Assembly (NCBI GenBank): GCA_045132235.1 | Contig: JBGURX010000038.1 | Span: 1-64,000 of the forward strand | Reading direction: 5' to 3' | Source: UBA1756 sp045132235 | Lineage (GTDB): Bacteria > Bacteroidota > Bacteroidia > Bacteroidales > WCHB1-69 | Length of the DNA stretch: 64,000 bases | Shown: in pieces, positions 8,000 to 16,707 of the stretch | How the letters are laid out: every line of letters begins with the position of its first letter | Numbering within the stretch: position 1 is the stretch's first letter | Notes under the pieces: model-generated | Seen by the model: the letters and a program-made list of their open reading frames with translations, nothing else | Databases searched by the model: none | Told to the model about the DNA's origin: nothing | Position numbers and translations under genes: made by a program

Positions 8000-9388
8000 A
8001 TGAGAAAGGACAAAATCATAGAATTTTTCAAAGACAAGAAAATTGTCATCGTGGGATTCGGGCGTGAAGGCATTTCCGCCTACAAACTCATCCGGAAGCA
8101 CTACCCCAAGCTGCCGCTCACCATCGCCGACCGCAGTCCCCTGATCCATCTCGAAGACTTCCCCGAAGACAAGCACCTGAAGATTGTGGCGGGCGAGGAG
8201 TACGACCAAAACCTCAACCAATACGAGGTCATCCTCAAATCACCGGGCGTCAACTTCAACAATCTCAACTACTTCATCCCCAAGGAGAAATTCGTCACCC
8301 AGACCGAGCTCTTCCTGTTGGCCTACGGCGACAACGTCATCGGCGTGACCGGCACGAAGGGCAAAAGCACCACGGCATCGCTCATCTACCACATCCTCTC
8401 GAACTCAGTAGGCAACACGGTGCTGGCCGGAAACATCGGCACCCCCTTCTTCGACATCATCGAGCAGATTGACGACGACACCACCGTCGTGGCCGAGCTG
8501 TCGGCACACCAGCTGGAGTACACCGACCATTCGCCCCACATCGCCATCCTGCTCAACCTCTACCAAGAACACCTCGACCACTTCAACACCTTCAACAACT
8601 ACCAGCTCGCCAAACTCAACATCACCGAACACCAGCAGGAGAGCGACATCCTCATCTACAACTTCGATGACCGCTACATCCCCGGCCTCATCGAAAGCCA
8701 CCAACTGCAACGGCGTTTCATTCCCTTCAGCAGTCAGACTACGCTAAAAAATGGCGCATTCTGCACGAAAAATGACATCGTGCTGATGAAAAACAACGAG
8801 CAGATCTGCACGATTCCCATTGAGGGAAGGCCCAACATACCCGGACGGCACAACAACAACAATATCATGGCAGCAGTATTAGCCTGCAAAGCCAAAGGCA
8901 TTGCCGATGCCGATATCATCCGCAACATCAGCACATTCAAGGGATTGGAGCACCGTATGGAGCTGGTGGGCACTTTTAAGGACATCACTTTTTACAACGA
9001 CAGCATCTCCACCATACCGGAAGCCACCATTGCGGCGCTCAACACCATCAAACGAGTTGACACACTGATTATTGGAGGATTTGACCGCGGCATCGACTAC
9101 TCGGTTCTCATCAACCACCTCCGTGAAAATCCGGTGCGCAACATCGTCTTTGTGGGGAAAGTCGGCGAGCGTGTTCTGACGGAATGGAAAGCAGCGGGCA
9201 ATCCCCTCCCCGAGCACTATCTCGTAGAGAATGACTATGCCAAAATCGTGGCTTTCGCCTATGCACACACGACCCCCGGCAGCAGCTGTCTGCTCTCCCC
9301 CGCCGCCGCCTCGTACGACCAGTTCAAAGACTTCACCGTGCGCGGCAGAACCTTCAAAACCTTGGTTCAGCAACAGGCTGAAGCCTAA
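8000..9388 (+). CDS. murD: UDP-N-acetylmuramoyl-L-alanine--D-glutamate ligase (MurD family)
   Basis: The 462 residues have the three-domain Mur ligase layout. There is an N-terminal Rossmann-like domain (VIVGFGREGIS), an ATP-binding P-loop GVTGTKGKSTTASL near residues 115-128, a central ELSAHQLEYTDHSPH...YQEHLDH block and a C-terminal domain with GLEHRMELVG and YNDSISTIPEA. MurD adds glutamate to UDP-MurNAc-L-Ala in the cytoplasm. Two features differ from common MurD sequences: the P-loop has TKGKS where TNGKS is usual, and the second block reads ELSAHQL where ELSSFQL is usual. The gene also sits next to polA and not in a division and cell wall cluster. It could be the only MurD or a second MurD-like ligase. 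It is probably co-transcribed with polA, which begins 34 bases downstream. Confidence 0.85.
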   Translation: MRKDKIIEFFKDKKIVIVGFGREGISAYKLIRKHYPKLPLTIADRSPLIHLEDFPEDKHLKIVAGEEYDQNLNQYEVILKSPGVNFNNLNYFIPKEKFVTQTELFLLAYGDNVIGVTGTKGKSTTASLIYHILSNSVGNTVLAGNIGTPFFDIIEQIDDDTTVVAELSAHQLEYTDHSPHIAILLNLYQEHLDHFNTFNNYQLAKLNITEHQQESDILIYNFDDRYIPGLIESHQLQRRFIPFSSQTTLKNGAFCTKNDIVLMKNNEQICTIPIEGRPNIPGRHNNNNIMAAVLACKAKGIADADIIRNISTFKGLEHRMELVGTFKDITFYNDSISTIPEATIAALNTIKRVDTLIIGGFDRGIDYSVLINHLRENPVRNIVFVGKVGERVLTEWKAAGNPLPEHYLVENDYAKIVAFAYAHTTPGSSCLLSPAAASYDQFKDFTVRGRTFKTLVQQQAEA

Positions 9389-9422
9389 ACCCATCTTCCA
9401 CCTCTTTAAAAACCCAAAAACA

Positions 9423-12104
9423 ATGAAAAAGCTCTTCCTCCTCGATGCCATGGCTCTGATTTACAGGGCTTATTATGCCATGATCAAGAGTCCGCGCTAC
9501 ACCACCACCGGGCTCAACACCTCCGCCATGCTGGGGTTCACCAACACGCTGTACGAGGTCATCAAGAACGAAAAACCCACGCACATTGCCGTGGCGTTCG
9601 ACACCGGCGCGCCCACGCTGCGCCACGCCGACTTCGAGGAGTACAAAGCCAACCGCGAGGCCACTCCCGACGACATCGTCACGGCCATCCCCTACATCAA
9701 ACGCATCATCACCGCCTTTGGAATCCCGATATTGTCGAAAGACGGCTACGAAGCCGACGACATCGTGGGCACCGTGGCCAAACAGGCTGAAATAGATGGT
9801 TTTGAGGTCTATATGATGACCTCCGACAAAGACTACGGACAGCTGGTGTCGGAGCACATTTTCATGTACAAACCTGCCAAATTTGGGCAGAAAGCCGAGG
9901 TGGTCGGCGTGGAGGGCATCTGCGAGAAATACGGCATCCAGCAGCCCGAGCAGCTCATCGACATGCTGGGGTTGTGGGGCGACAGTTCCGACAACATCCC
10001 GGGCGTGCCGGGCATCGGCGAGGTGAAAGCCAAGAAACTGATTGCCCAGTTCGGCAGCATCGAGAACATCTATGCCCGCATCAACGAGGTAGATAATGCC
10101 AAACTTCGGCAGACTCTCATTGACAACGAGGAGCAGGCATTGAAGTCGAAAGCATTGGCAACCATCATTTTAGACGTTCCCATCGAATATCAATGGGATG
10201 ACATGAAATTCGGAAACATCCATGTCAGCGATTTGCAGGCGGTGTTTGCGGAACTCCAGTTCAAAACCCTGTCGGCTCGCATCTTCAACGACCTGCAGCT
10301 GACGGCCAGCAAGCAGCCCGCTGCACCCGACCTGTTTGCTGAAGCCGAACAGCAGGAAGCGGCTGTTCCCGAATTACCTTTATTCAACAGCTTCGAACAG
10401 CAAGAGCATCATTTTGAAGCCGTTAACCAGTACGACGGCACAGGCAACCTCTACTTCGAGTGGCTGCTGAACGAGGGGAAAATTGCCGGCTTCTTCTATG
10501 CCGATGAACAGCACATCTTCTATCATCTCCTTGAAAAAGAGCACCATTACTTCAAAGACATTCTCCGAAATATTTTCGGAAAAGAACGGCTTATCATCAC
10601 TTATAACTGCAAACAGAGCTACAAATTCTTGGAGCTGTTAGGCATTCCTGTCAAAGCCCATTTCTTCGATTTGCAGATTGCCCACTACCTTATCCAGCCC
10701 GAAAACTCGCACCTGCTTCCCAACCTCGCAGAAAACTATTTGAACTATACGATGCTTCCGGAAATCAAAAAGATACAGCCATCTGTTAAAGAATTACTCG
10801 AAAGAACAGACGAGCAGGTGGAGATTTATCGTCAACTTTATCCTATTTTCAATAAAGAATTGACGGACAATAATTTGCAAAGTCTTTTTAAAGAAATAGA
10901 AATGCCCTTGGCCCCTGTGCTGGCAAAGATGGAGAACAACGGCATCCACTTGGACAAGGAGACGCTTGCGGAGAGTTCGCGACAGATTGGCGAGGAGATT
11001 GCGTCACTGGAGGAGCAGATTTACACGCTTGCAGGCGGTCAGTTCAACATCGGATCACCGAAGCAGCTGGGCGAGGTGCTGTTTGAGAAGCTGCACATCA
11101 TTGAGAATGCGAAGTTGACCAAGACCAAGCAGTACCAGACCGGCGAGGAGATTCTGGTGAAGTTGGCGGCCAAGCATCCCATTGTACCGCTGATTTTGGA
11201 GTGGAGAGGTCTTACCAAACTGAAATCCACCTATATAGATGCGCTGCCTCAGTTGGTAAATCCGGTCACGGGGCGCATCCACACCACCTTCAACCAGACG
11301 GTGACGGCCACGGGGCGGCTCAGTTCCACCAACCCGAACCTGCAGAACATCCCCATCCGGACGGCGCGCGGCAAGGAGTTGCGCAAGGCCTTCACCCCCA
11401 CCACGGAAGGGTCGGTCATCATGGCGGCCGACTACTCGCAGGTGGAGCTGCGCATCATGGCGGCGGTGAGCGGCGACACGGCCATGATCAACGCTTTCCA
11501 GCACAATGTGGACATCCATGCCATGACCGCCGCACGGGTTTACGGGGTGGACTTGGCCCATGTGACGCCCGACATGCGCCGGTCGGCCAAAACCGTCAAC
11601 TTCGGCATCATCTACGGCATCTCCGCCTTCGGACTGGCCGACAGGCTCTACATTTCGCAAAAGGAGGCCCGCGACCTGATCGACGGGTACTACCGACAAT
11701 TCCCCAAAATCATCTCTTACCTTAACGAAACCATCGAGTTCGCGCACCAGCACGGCTATGTGGAGACGCTGCTGCACCGCCGCCGCTACATCCGCGACAT
11801 CAACGCGGCCAACGGAATGCTGCGCAAAGCCGCCGAACGCAATGCCATCAACGCGCCGATACAGGGCACTGCCGCCGACCTCATCAAAATCGCTATGATA
11901 CAAGTGGATAGAGAGATGAGCCGACGCGGACTGAAGAGCAAAATGCTGCTGCAAATCCACGACGAACTGGTCTTCGAGGTACCCAAAGAGGAAATCGAAG
12001 AGATGAAAGAACTGGTGGTGGGCATCATGAACAACGCCATCCAGATGGACGTGCCGTTGGCCACCGAAGTCAACTACGGTTCTTCGTGGTTTGATGCGCA
12101 CTGA
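9423..12104 (+). CDS. polA: DNA polymerase I with degenerate 3'-5' exonuclease domain
   Basis: The protein has 893 residues from the ATG at 9423 (MKKLFLLDAMALIYRAYYAM), the conserved PolA N-terminus. An upstream extension overlapping murD is rejected. Residues 1-290 form the 5'-3' nuclease (YEADDIVGTVA, GDSSDNIPGVPGIGEVKAKK). Residues about 520-893 are the polymerase, with motif A DYSQVELRIMAA near 670, motif B RRSAKTVNFGIIYGISAFG near 720-740 and motif C QIHDELVFEV near 845. The middle exonuclease fold is present but lacks its metal ligands: DxE of motif I is replaced by YFEW near 343, and the aspartate of the NxxxD motif is missing in TYNCKQSYKF near 395. It is therefore probably not proofreading. 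Its role is Okazaki fragment processing and repair synthesis. Its 3' end overlaps recX by 31 bases. Confidence 0.95.
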   Translation: MKKLFLLDAMALIYRAYYAMIKSPRYTTTGLNTSAMLGFTNTLYEVIKNEKPTHIAVAFDTGAPTLRHADFEEYKANREATPDDIVTAIPYIKRIITAFGIPILSKDGYEADDIVGTVAKQAEIDGFEVYMMTSDKDYGQLVSEHIFMYKPAKFGQKAEVVGVEGICEKYGIQQPEQLIDMLGLWGDSSDNIPGVPGIGEVKAKKLIAQFGSIENIYARINEVDNAKLRQTLIDNEEQALKSKALATIILDVPIEYQWDDMKFGNIHVSDLQAVFAELQFKTLSARIFNDLQLTASKQPAAPDLFAEAEQQEAAVPELPLFNSFEQQEHHFEAVNQYDGTGNLYFEWLLNEGKIAGFFYADEQHIFYHLLEKEHHYFKDILRNIFGKERLIITYNCKQSYKFLELLGIPVKAHFFDLQIAHYLIQPENSHLLPNLAENYLNYTMLPEIKKIQPSVKELLERTDEQVEIYRQLYPIFNKELTDNNLQSLFKEIEMPLAPVLAKMENNGIHLDKETLAESSRQIGEEIASLEEQIYTLAGGQFNIGSPKQLGEVLFEKLHIIENAKLTKTKQYQTGEEILVKLAAKHPIVPLILEWRGLTKLKSTYIDALPQLVNPVTGRIHTTFNQTVTATGRLSSTNPNLQNIPIRTARGKELRKAFTPTTEGSVIMAADYSQVELRIMAAVSGDTAMINAFQHNVDIHAMTAARVYGVDLAHVTPDMRRSAKTVNFGIIYGISAFGLADRLYISQKEARDLIDGYYRQFPKIISYLNETIEFAHQHGYVETLLHRRRYIRDINAANGMLRKAAERNAINAPIQGTAADLIKIAMIQVDREMSRRGLKSKMLLQIHDELVFEVPKEEIEEMKELVVGIMNNAIQMDVPLATEVNYGSSWFDAH

Positions 12105-12514
12105 CGGATTTCGTCGTAGGTATAGCCTTTCGACATCAAATGCCGATACAGCTTGGCTTTGTCGGCACCGGGATTTTCCCTATGCCAACGTTCCACCAAG
12201 TATTGCAAATTCTTTTCGTATAGACCTTTATCAAGATTGTTGAGCTGCTCTGTAATGATGGCTGAGCTGACGCCGCGCTGCAAAAGCTCGGCACGGATTT
12301 TCACCCTTCCCCATCGGTTATAGGTCATCTTGCCCCGTACAAAACCCTCGGCGAAGCGGGTATCATCCACGAAACCCTCCTCCAGCAGCTCCTGCATCAG
12401 ATGCTCGGATTCCTGCTCCGACATCTTTAACTCTGCCATTTTTTTGCGCACTTCCAAGGCACTTCTATCTCGGAAAGCACAATATTTCAATATTTTAGCA
12501 TAATTATCCATCAC
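12074..12514 (-). CDS. recX: RecX family regulator of RecA
   Basis: The protein has 146 residues, the usual length for the family. Repeated three-helix RecX units are visible, including LLEEGFVDDTRFAEGFVRGK and WGRVKIRAELLQRGVSSAII. RecX binds RecA filaments and limits their activity. Two start codons are adjacent (MMDN), so the true start could be 12514 or 12511. The last 31 bases are antisense to the end of polA. It lies 37 bases downstream of the large FN3 gene on the same strand and may be read from that promoter. No separate TAnnTTTG box was found in the gap. Confidence 0.87.
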   Translation of the reverse strand: MMDNYAKILKYCAFRDRSALEVRKKMAELKMSEQESEHLMQELLEEGFVDDTRFAEGFVRGKMTYNRWGRVKIRAELLQRGVSSAIITEQLNNLDKGLYEKNLQYLVERWHRENPGADKAKLYRHLMSKGYTYDEIRQCASNHEEP

Positions 12515-12551
12515 ACAAAACCCTCTAAAAGGCGACTTCGGCGGATAGATA

Positions 12552-15500
12552 TTACTTCTGGATCACCAGTTTGCTAACCGAGCACTGGTTGCCGCACCAT
12601 ACTTTCACGAGATAGATTCCCGTGCTGTAGGGCAAGGCCATTTCCGTACGGTTCACAGATGTGTTGAAGCTGTCGGCATGGATGGTCTGTCCGAGCAGGT
12701 TGCAAACCTCGACGCGGGTGAACGGGCTGTCGGATTCCACCACAACCTTGTCGTTGGCGGGATTCGGGAAGATGCGGACAGCGACTGATGACTCGTACTC
12801 ATGCACCCCTACCACGCAAGAAGGCGCAGATGGGCTGCTTTCGCCAACAATACAAACGCCAGCCACCGTGAAGCAGTTTTCGCCCTCCACAGTAGGCACG
12901 GTGCAACAGGTATTGGGGATGTACTCAGCCACCACTTCTCCATTGCGATAAATGGTGTAGCTCTGCGCAGCAGGGACGGCATTCCAGCACACTGTTGCTC
13001 TTCCGCCCGAAATGGTCACTGCATTGACATTCGCAGGCACTGCACTGCAATCGACTCCGCACGATGGTGAATTATGCGTAAAAGAACCTGCAACCGGCGT
13101 ACCAGAAGAAGCGTAAATCTGCATGCCATAGTTGTTTTCAATCTCGAAAGAGATCTCCGCATCATAGCTCGACTGGACGGGTGAACCCACAAAGTAGTAG
13201 TCGATATTGCCCGCCTCGCAGGTATATACGATGGCTGTATCCAAAGAGCCCGATTCCAAAGTGATTTCAGCTATCACCGTATTGCCGCGCTTCATTTGGA
13301 TCTTCGCACCGTTCCAGCCATCGCCGTACTGGTCGTGCATGATGATGCGCACAAAGCAGTTGCACGGATCGGTGGTGAAGCTGCCGCTCTGCCATGTCCC
13401 GAAATCGTCATTCCCACAGACAGGCTGCAAATAGTAATAATAGGTAGTACCACCATTAAGGTAATTAATATGGAACACTTCGCTTTGTATAAGCGTGTCC
13501 AGCACATTGGCGTAACCCGACGGGTCAGCCAACGGATATTCAGCCATTTTCAGATGCCAAGCCACATCGGAGCCATTGACATTGTCCCATGTAAGGGTTG
13601 CCTGATTGCCCGACACTCCGCTGACGGCAATGTGCTGGGCTGGCCAGCAGTCGGTATGCAACAGAATGGAAAGCTCGTCAACCAAGCAGTAATTGAAATC
13701 GGAAACACCATTGTGACGAATGGCGATATAGCGGTTACCTCCTGTGAGAGTGGTGTTTGCAAATGAAACGGACTGGAAGTTCCACACCCCTGCAGCATCC
13801 GGAGTAAAGGTAACAACATGCTCAAAAGTGGCATAGTCATTGGGACTTGACATCACACCCACCTCCAAGCTGCCCGAGAGGTTGGCGTCTTCAAAAAAGA
13901 GATACATCGAAAGTGACAGGTCGTGGATGTCAGTTCCGATGGCGGGCGAAATGGCGTAGGTTTGCATATTGGAACCCGTGCAGAAGAGAAGGCTGTTGTC
14001 GCCATTGACCGAAGAGATGCCGGAGATGGAAGGCGTGATGGAAGACTGGTAATACGAGGTGGCGGGACGGCTCCAGCAGGCGGGGAAGGCGTTGCTTCCC
14101 GTACCATAGTCGTCGAAATTCTCATAATAGGGCAATGTGACGATGGTACCGCAGCCAGTGGTGAAGCTCACCACATGGCTCCATTCGCTGTAATTGTTGG
14201 TGGAACAGGCGGAACGGGCATAGAGGTAGTAAGTCGTCAACGGATTAAGATTCTGAAGGTTATAAGTCGTTGAGGAGACGTTTGTCGGAGTGGCCGAAGA
14301 GGGATTGGCGAGGGGGACATCCGACACTACAATCTGCCAATTATTGGCAGAACCAACCTCTGTCCAAGTGATGGTGGCGCCATTGCCAGTGACATCGGAG
14401 GCGGTAAGGTTGGCGGGGGCGAGGCAGCCCGACGCGGCGCGGAGGTTCACTTCGTCAAGGTAGCAGTTGCGGCCGCCGCCGGCAGTGAAGAGGAAGCCGA
14501 CATAGACGGAGGAGTGCGCACCTGCGGCGGGGATCATCACGTCATAGTCGGTCCAGCCTGACAACGCGTTGTGGTAGCGCGGGATAAGACCCTGCGGGGC
14601 ATTGTTCCAAGTCGTACCGTCGAAGGAGTACTGCACCTGCACGCCTTCGGTGACCGCCTCTGGGTTCTCGCTACCATGATACCATTTGAAGTTGACATCC
14701 AGCACATTAGTGCCGACAGTGGAAATTTCAGGTGAGACCAGTCGTCCTTGGCGGCCAGACTGATAACTGCCGCTGGCCCACTGTGCCATGGCGGAGCCGG
14801 CCGCAGGCGACACGAAAGGATTCTGTCCGCTGGCCACAAAGTTCATGGTGGAAGATCCCGTCACTTGCTGGAATGACCAGCAGGCGGGCATTTCGCCATA
14901 GGTAAAACCCTCTTGCAGCGGCAAAGAAGCGGTGCCGCAGATAGTGGTGAAAATCGTGGAGCTCCACGCACTGTAGTCGCCGCCGCAAACCGACTGCACA
15001 TAGAAGTAGTAGGTGGTATTGGGCGACAGATTGTTGTATGTGATGGTAGGATTATTGACGGTAGAGGGATTTGTACCGGCGAAATTCGTGATGGGGGTGG
15101 TAGAGCGGAGCACACGCCACTGCGTGGCAGTACCGGCTTCGGTCCAGTTCAGCGTGGCCGCCTGAGAAGTGATGCCGGTGGCCTGAACATTCACAGGGTT
15201 GAGGCAGTCGGGCATCTCATCTACAAGCACGTTATCGATGTACGACACCGCATTACCTTCATGTTGAATCAGGATGTAACGGCCGCTGCCTGTATAGGAG
15301 TCAAAATGAACCTCTTGGTGATAAACCATGCCTGTCATGGCCAGAGTTATCGTGTCGATATTGACCATGGAGGTCGATTGTGACCAGTCGGGGAAGTCAA
15401 TCACGGAAATGACGATCCGGTTGCCGGTATTCTGCACACTCAAATCAAAACTGATGCGCAAGCCGTTGAGCGGCACGGACATCTCGGGCAGGGCGGCGAT

Positions 15501-15731
15501 ACAATACCCGTTGAAAGCAAGGCATTGTTCAATACCCTGCAGTACTGGATAAGGGTAGTTATTGTTGTCTTGCATTTTGGTCCAACAGTCCGGAAAGGAG
15601 TTGATACCCGTATAGCAGCTCTCAAAATCTATCGAGTAAGGGATGGTTTCAGGATCACACTGGGCTTGAGCGGAAAAGACGATTCCGCAGCAGAACACAC
15701 TGAGAAAAAGAACACGCAAAAAGTTTTTCAT
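12552..15731 (-). CDS. Large fibronectin-III / adhesion-domain surface protein with T9SS type A sorting domain
   Basis: The protein has 1,059 residues from the ATG at 15731, chosen because it gives a signal peptide (MKNFLRVLFLSVFCCG...AQAQ). An upstream in-frame ATG at 15851 lies beyond the promoter. The mature part alternates adhesion domains with Cys pairs and a jelly-roll look (SIDFESCYTG...FPDCW, LPYYENFDDYG...FPACW) with FN3 domains (ATLNWTEAGTATQWRV, ATITWTEVGSANNWQI). Near the C-terminus is a DQYGDGWNGAKI module common in Bacteroidota surface proteins. The end is a T9SS type A domain (IFPNPANDKVVVES ... STGIYLVKV ... KLVIQK). It has the same architecture type as part of the giant protein at 47795-64000, so the two may be related adhesins. 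The ligand is unknown. Confidence 0.88.
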   Translation of the reverse strand: MKNFLRVLFLSVFCCGIVFSAQAQCDPETIPYSIDFESCYTGINSFPDCWTKMQDNNNYPYPVLQGIEQCLAFNGYCIAALPEMSVPLNGLRISFDLSVQNTGNRIVISVIDFPDWSQSTSMVNIDTITLAMTGMVYHQEVHFDSYTGSGRYILIQHEGNAVSYIDNVLVDEMPDCLNPVNVQATGITSQAATLNWTEAGTATQWRVLRSTTPITNFAGTNPSTVNNPTITYNNLSPNTTYYFYVQSVCGGDYSAWSSTIFTTICGTASLPLQEGFTYGEMPACWSFQQVTGSSTMNFVASGQNPFVSPAAGSAMAQWASGSYQSGRQGRLVSPEISTVGTNVLDVNFKWYHGSENPEAVTEGVQVQYSFDGTTWNNAPQGLIPRYHNALSGWTDYDVMIPAAGAHSSVYVGFLFTAGGGRNCYLDEVNLRAASGCLAPANLTASDVTGNGATITWTEVGSANNWQIVVSDVPLANPSSATPTNVSSTTYNLQNLNPLTTYYLYARSACSTNNYSEWSHVVSFTTGCGTIVTLPYYENFDDYGTGSNAFPACWSRPATSYYQSSITPSISGISSVNGDNSLLFCTGSNMQTYAISPAIGTDIHDLSLSMYLFFEDANLSGSLEVGVMSSPNDYATFEHVVTFTPDAAGVWNFQSVSFANTTLTGGNRYIAIRHNGVSDFNYCLVDELSILLHTDCWPAQHIAVSGVSGNQATLTWDNVNGSDVAWHLKMAEYPLADPSGYANVLDTLIQSEVFHINYLNGGTTYYYYLQPVCGNDDFGTWQSGSFTTDPCNCFVRIIMHDQYGDGWNGAKIQMKRGNTVIAEITLESGSLDTAIVYTCEAGNIDYYFVGSPVQSSYDAEISFEIENNYGMQIYASSGTPVAGSFTHNSPSCGVDCSAVPANVNAVTISGGRATVCWNAVPAAQSYTIYRNGEVVAEYIPNTCCTVPTVEGENCFTVAGVCIVGESSPSAPSCVVGVHEYESSVAVRIFPNPANDKVVVESDSPFTRVEVCNLLGQTIHADSFNTSVNRTEMALPYSTGIYLVKVWCGNQCSVSKLVIQK

Positions 15732-15767
15732 AATAACAATGATGGTTGGTTTGTAAAAAATGAGCGG

Positions 15768-15775
15768 CAAAGATA
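15768..15775 (-). promoter_or_regulatory. -7 promoter element for the FN3 surface gene
   Basis: The minus strand reads TATCTTTG followed by CC, 37 bp before the chosen ATG at 15731. This supports that start over the upstream ATG at 15851. Confidence 0.5.
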
Positions 15776-15820
15776 CAGAAAAAAAGCAAGTGAAACGTGT
15801 TTTGGGAGAAAAAAATTTCA

Positions 15821-15828
15821 TACCTTTG
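15821..15828 (+). promoter_or_regulatory. -7 promoter element for the helix-hairpin-helix gene
   Basis: TACCTTTG followed by CG matches TAnnTTTG, 55 bp before the ATG at 15884. A TTTG at 15801-15804 could serve as a -33 box with short spacing. Confidence 0.45.
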
Positions 15829-15883
15829 CGAAGTATCTTTTTGTCAATCAATTCAATAATAACTTACTAAACTCAAATGTACT

Positions 15884-16600
15884 ATGAAAAAGTTTTTCAA
15901 CATTCCACGCGGCGAATTCATTGCGACAGCGGTGTTGCTCGCCCTCATCATTGCAGTTTTTTCAGCCTATTGTCTGTACGACACGAAAGCGGCGGGGCCG
16001 GCTGACTTGGACAAATTCCGCAGCAAGGTGGAGCGATTTTACGCGGAGCAACAGGCGGCGGACGACTCGGCGCGGGCCGCGCGGGAAAAGCGGTGGCAGC
16101 GGGGATGGAACGGCAAAGGGGGCGGATACTGGCGGGATGACACCATCCGCGGGCGGGGCGACAGCAGCAAGTTCCAGCCGTACCGTCCACAGTATGAAAT
16201 TGTGAAAATCGACCTCAACCGCTGCGACACCAGCGACATCATGCGGGTGCCCACCTTCGGCAGCAAGCGGGCGCAGAAGCTGGTGGAGTATCGCGAGCGG
16301 CTTGGTGGGTTTCACTCCCTCTCGCAACTTCAGGAAGTCTATGTTCTTCAGAATGTTGACCTTGAACTCTGCAAAAAACATTTCACCCTCTCCCCTGCCC
16401 ACATCCGGAAAATCCACATCAACACAGCCACTTACAAAGAACTGATTGCCCATCCTTACATGGATGCCTATCTCACCAAAACCATCCTCAGTTATCGCGA
16501 TAAAAACGGGAAAATCAACAACATGGAAGAATTCCAACGTATCACACACGCTTATAAGGAGTTAGTGGAACGACTCCGACCCTATCTCGACTTCGATTAG
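15884..16600 (+). CDS. Membrane-anchored helix-hairpin-helix protein (ComEA-like)
   Basis: The protein has 238 residues. One hydrophobic segment near residues 12-28 serves as signal or anchor, followed by a charged Arg- and Gly-rich linker. Two helix-hairpin-helix units come next: KIDLNRCDTSDIMRVPTFGS with LVEYRERLGGF at about residues 108-145, and HINTATYKELIAHPYM with ILSYRDKNGKI at about 178-215. This matches ComEA-type DNA-binding proteins, which in competent bacteria bind incoming DNA outside the inner membrane. No other competence gene is nearby, and many Bacteroidota carry such proteins without shown competence. The DNA-uptake role is therefore only an inference. Confidence 0.8.
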   Translation: MKKFFNIPRGEFIATAVLLALIIAVFSAYCLYDTKAAGPADLDKFRSKVERFYAEQQAADDSARAAREKRWQRGWNGKGGGYWRDDTIRGRGDSSKFQPYRPQYEIVKIDLNRCDTSDIMRVPTFGSKRAQKLVEYRERLGGFHSLSQLQEVYVLQNVDLELCKKHFTLSPAHIRKIHINTATYKELIAHPYMDAYLTKTILSYRDKNGKINNMEEFQRITHAYKELVERLRPYLDFD

Positions 16601-16639
16601 CGCAGGTAATTTTTTTGTTTTTCATATTAAAATATATTG

Positions 16640-16647
16640 TACTTTTG
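16640..16647 (+). promoter_or_regulatory. -7 promoter element for hppA
   Basis: TACTTTTG followed by CAA matches TAnnTTTG. TTTG at 16614-16617, 22 bp upstream, is a possible -33 box. The predicted leader is about 55 nt and very AT-rich. Confidence 0.55.
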
Positions 16648-16707
16648 CAAGTTAAAATCTGATTTTAAAGGAAATTATTAAAATATTAAATATCAAAATT
16701 TTACAAA

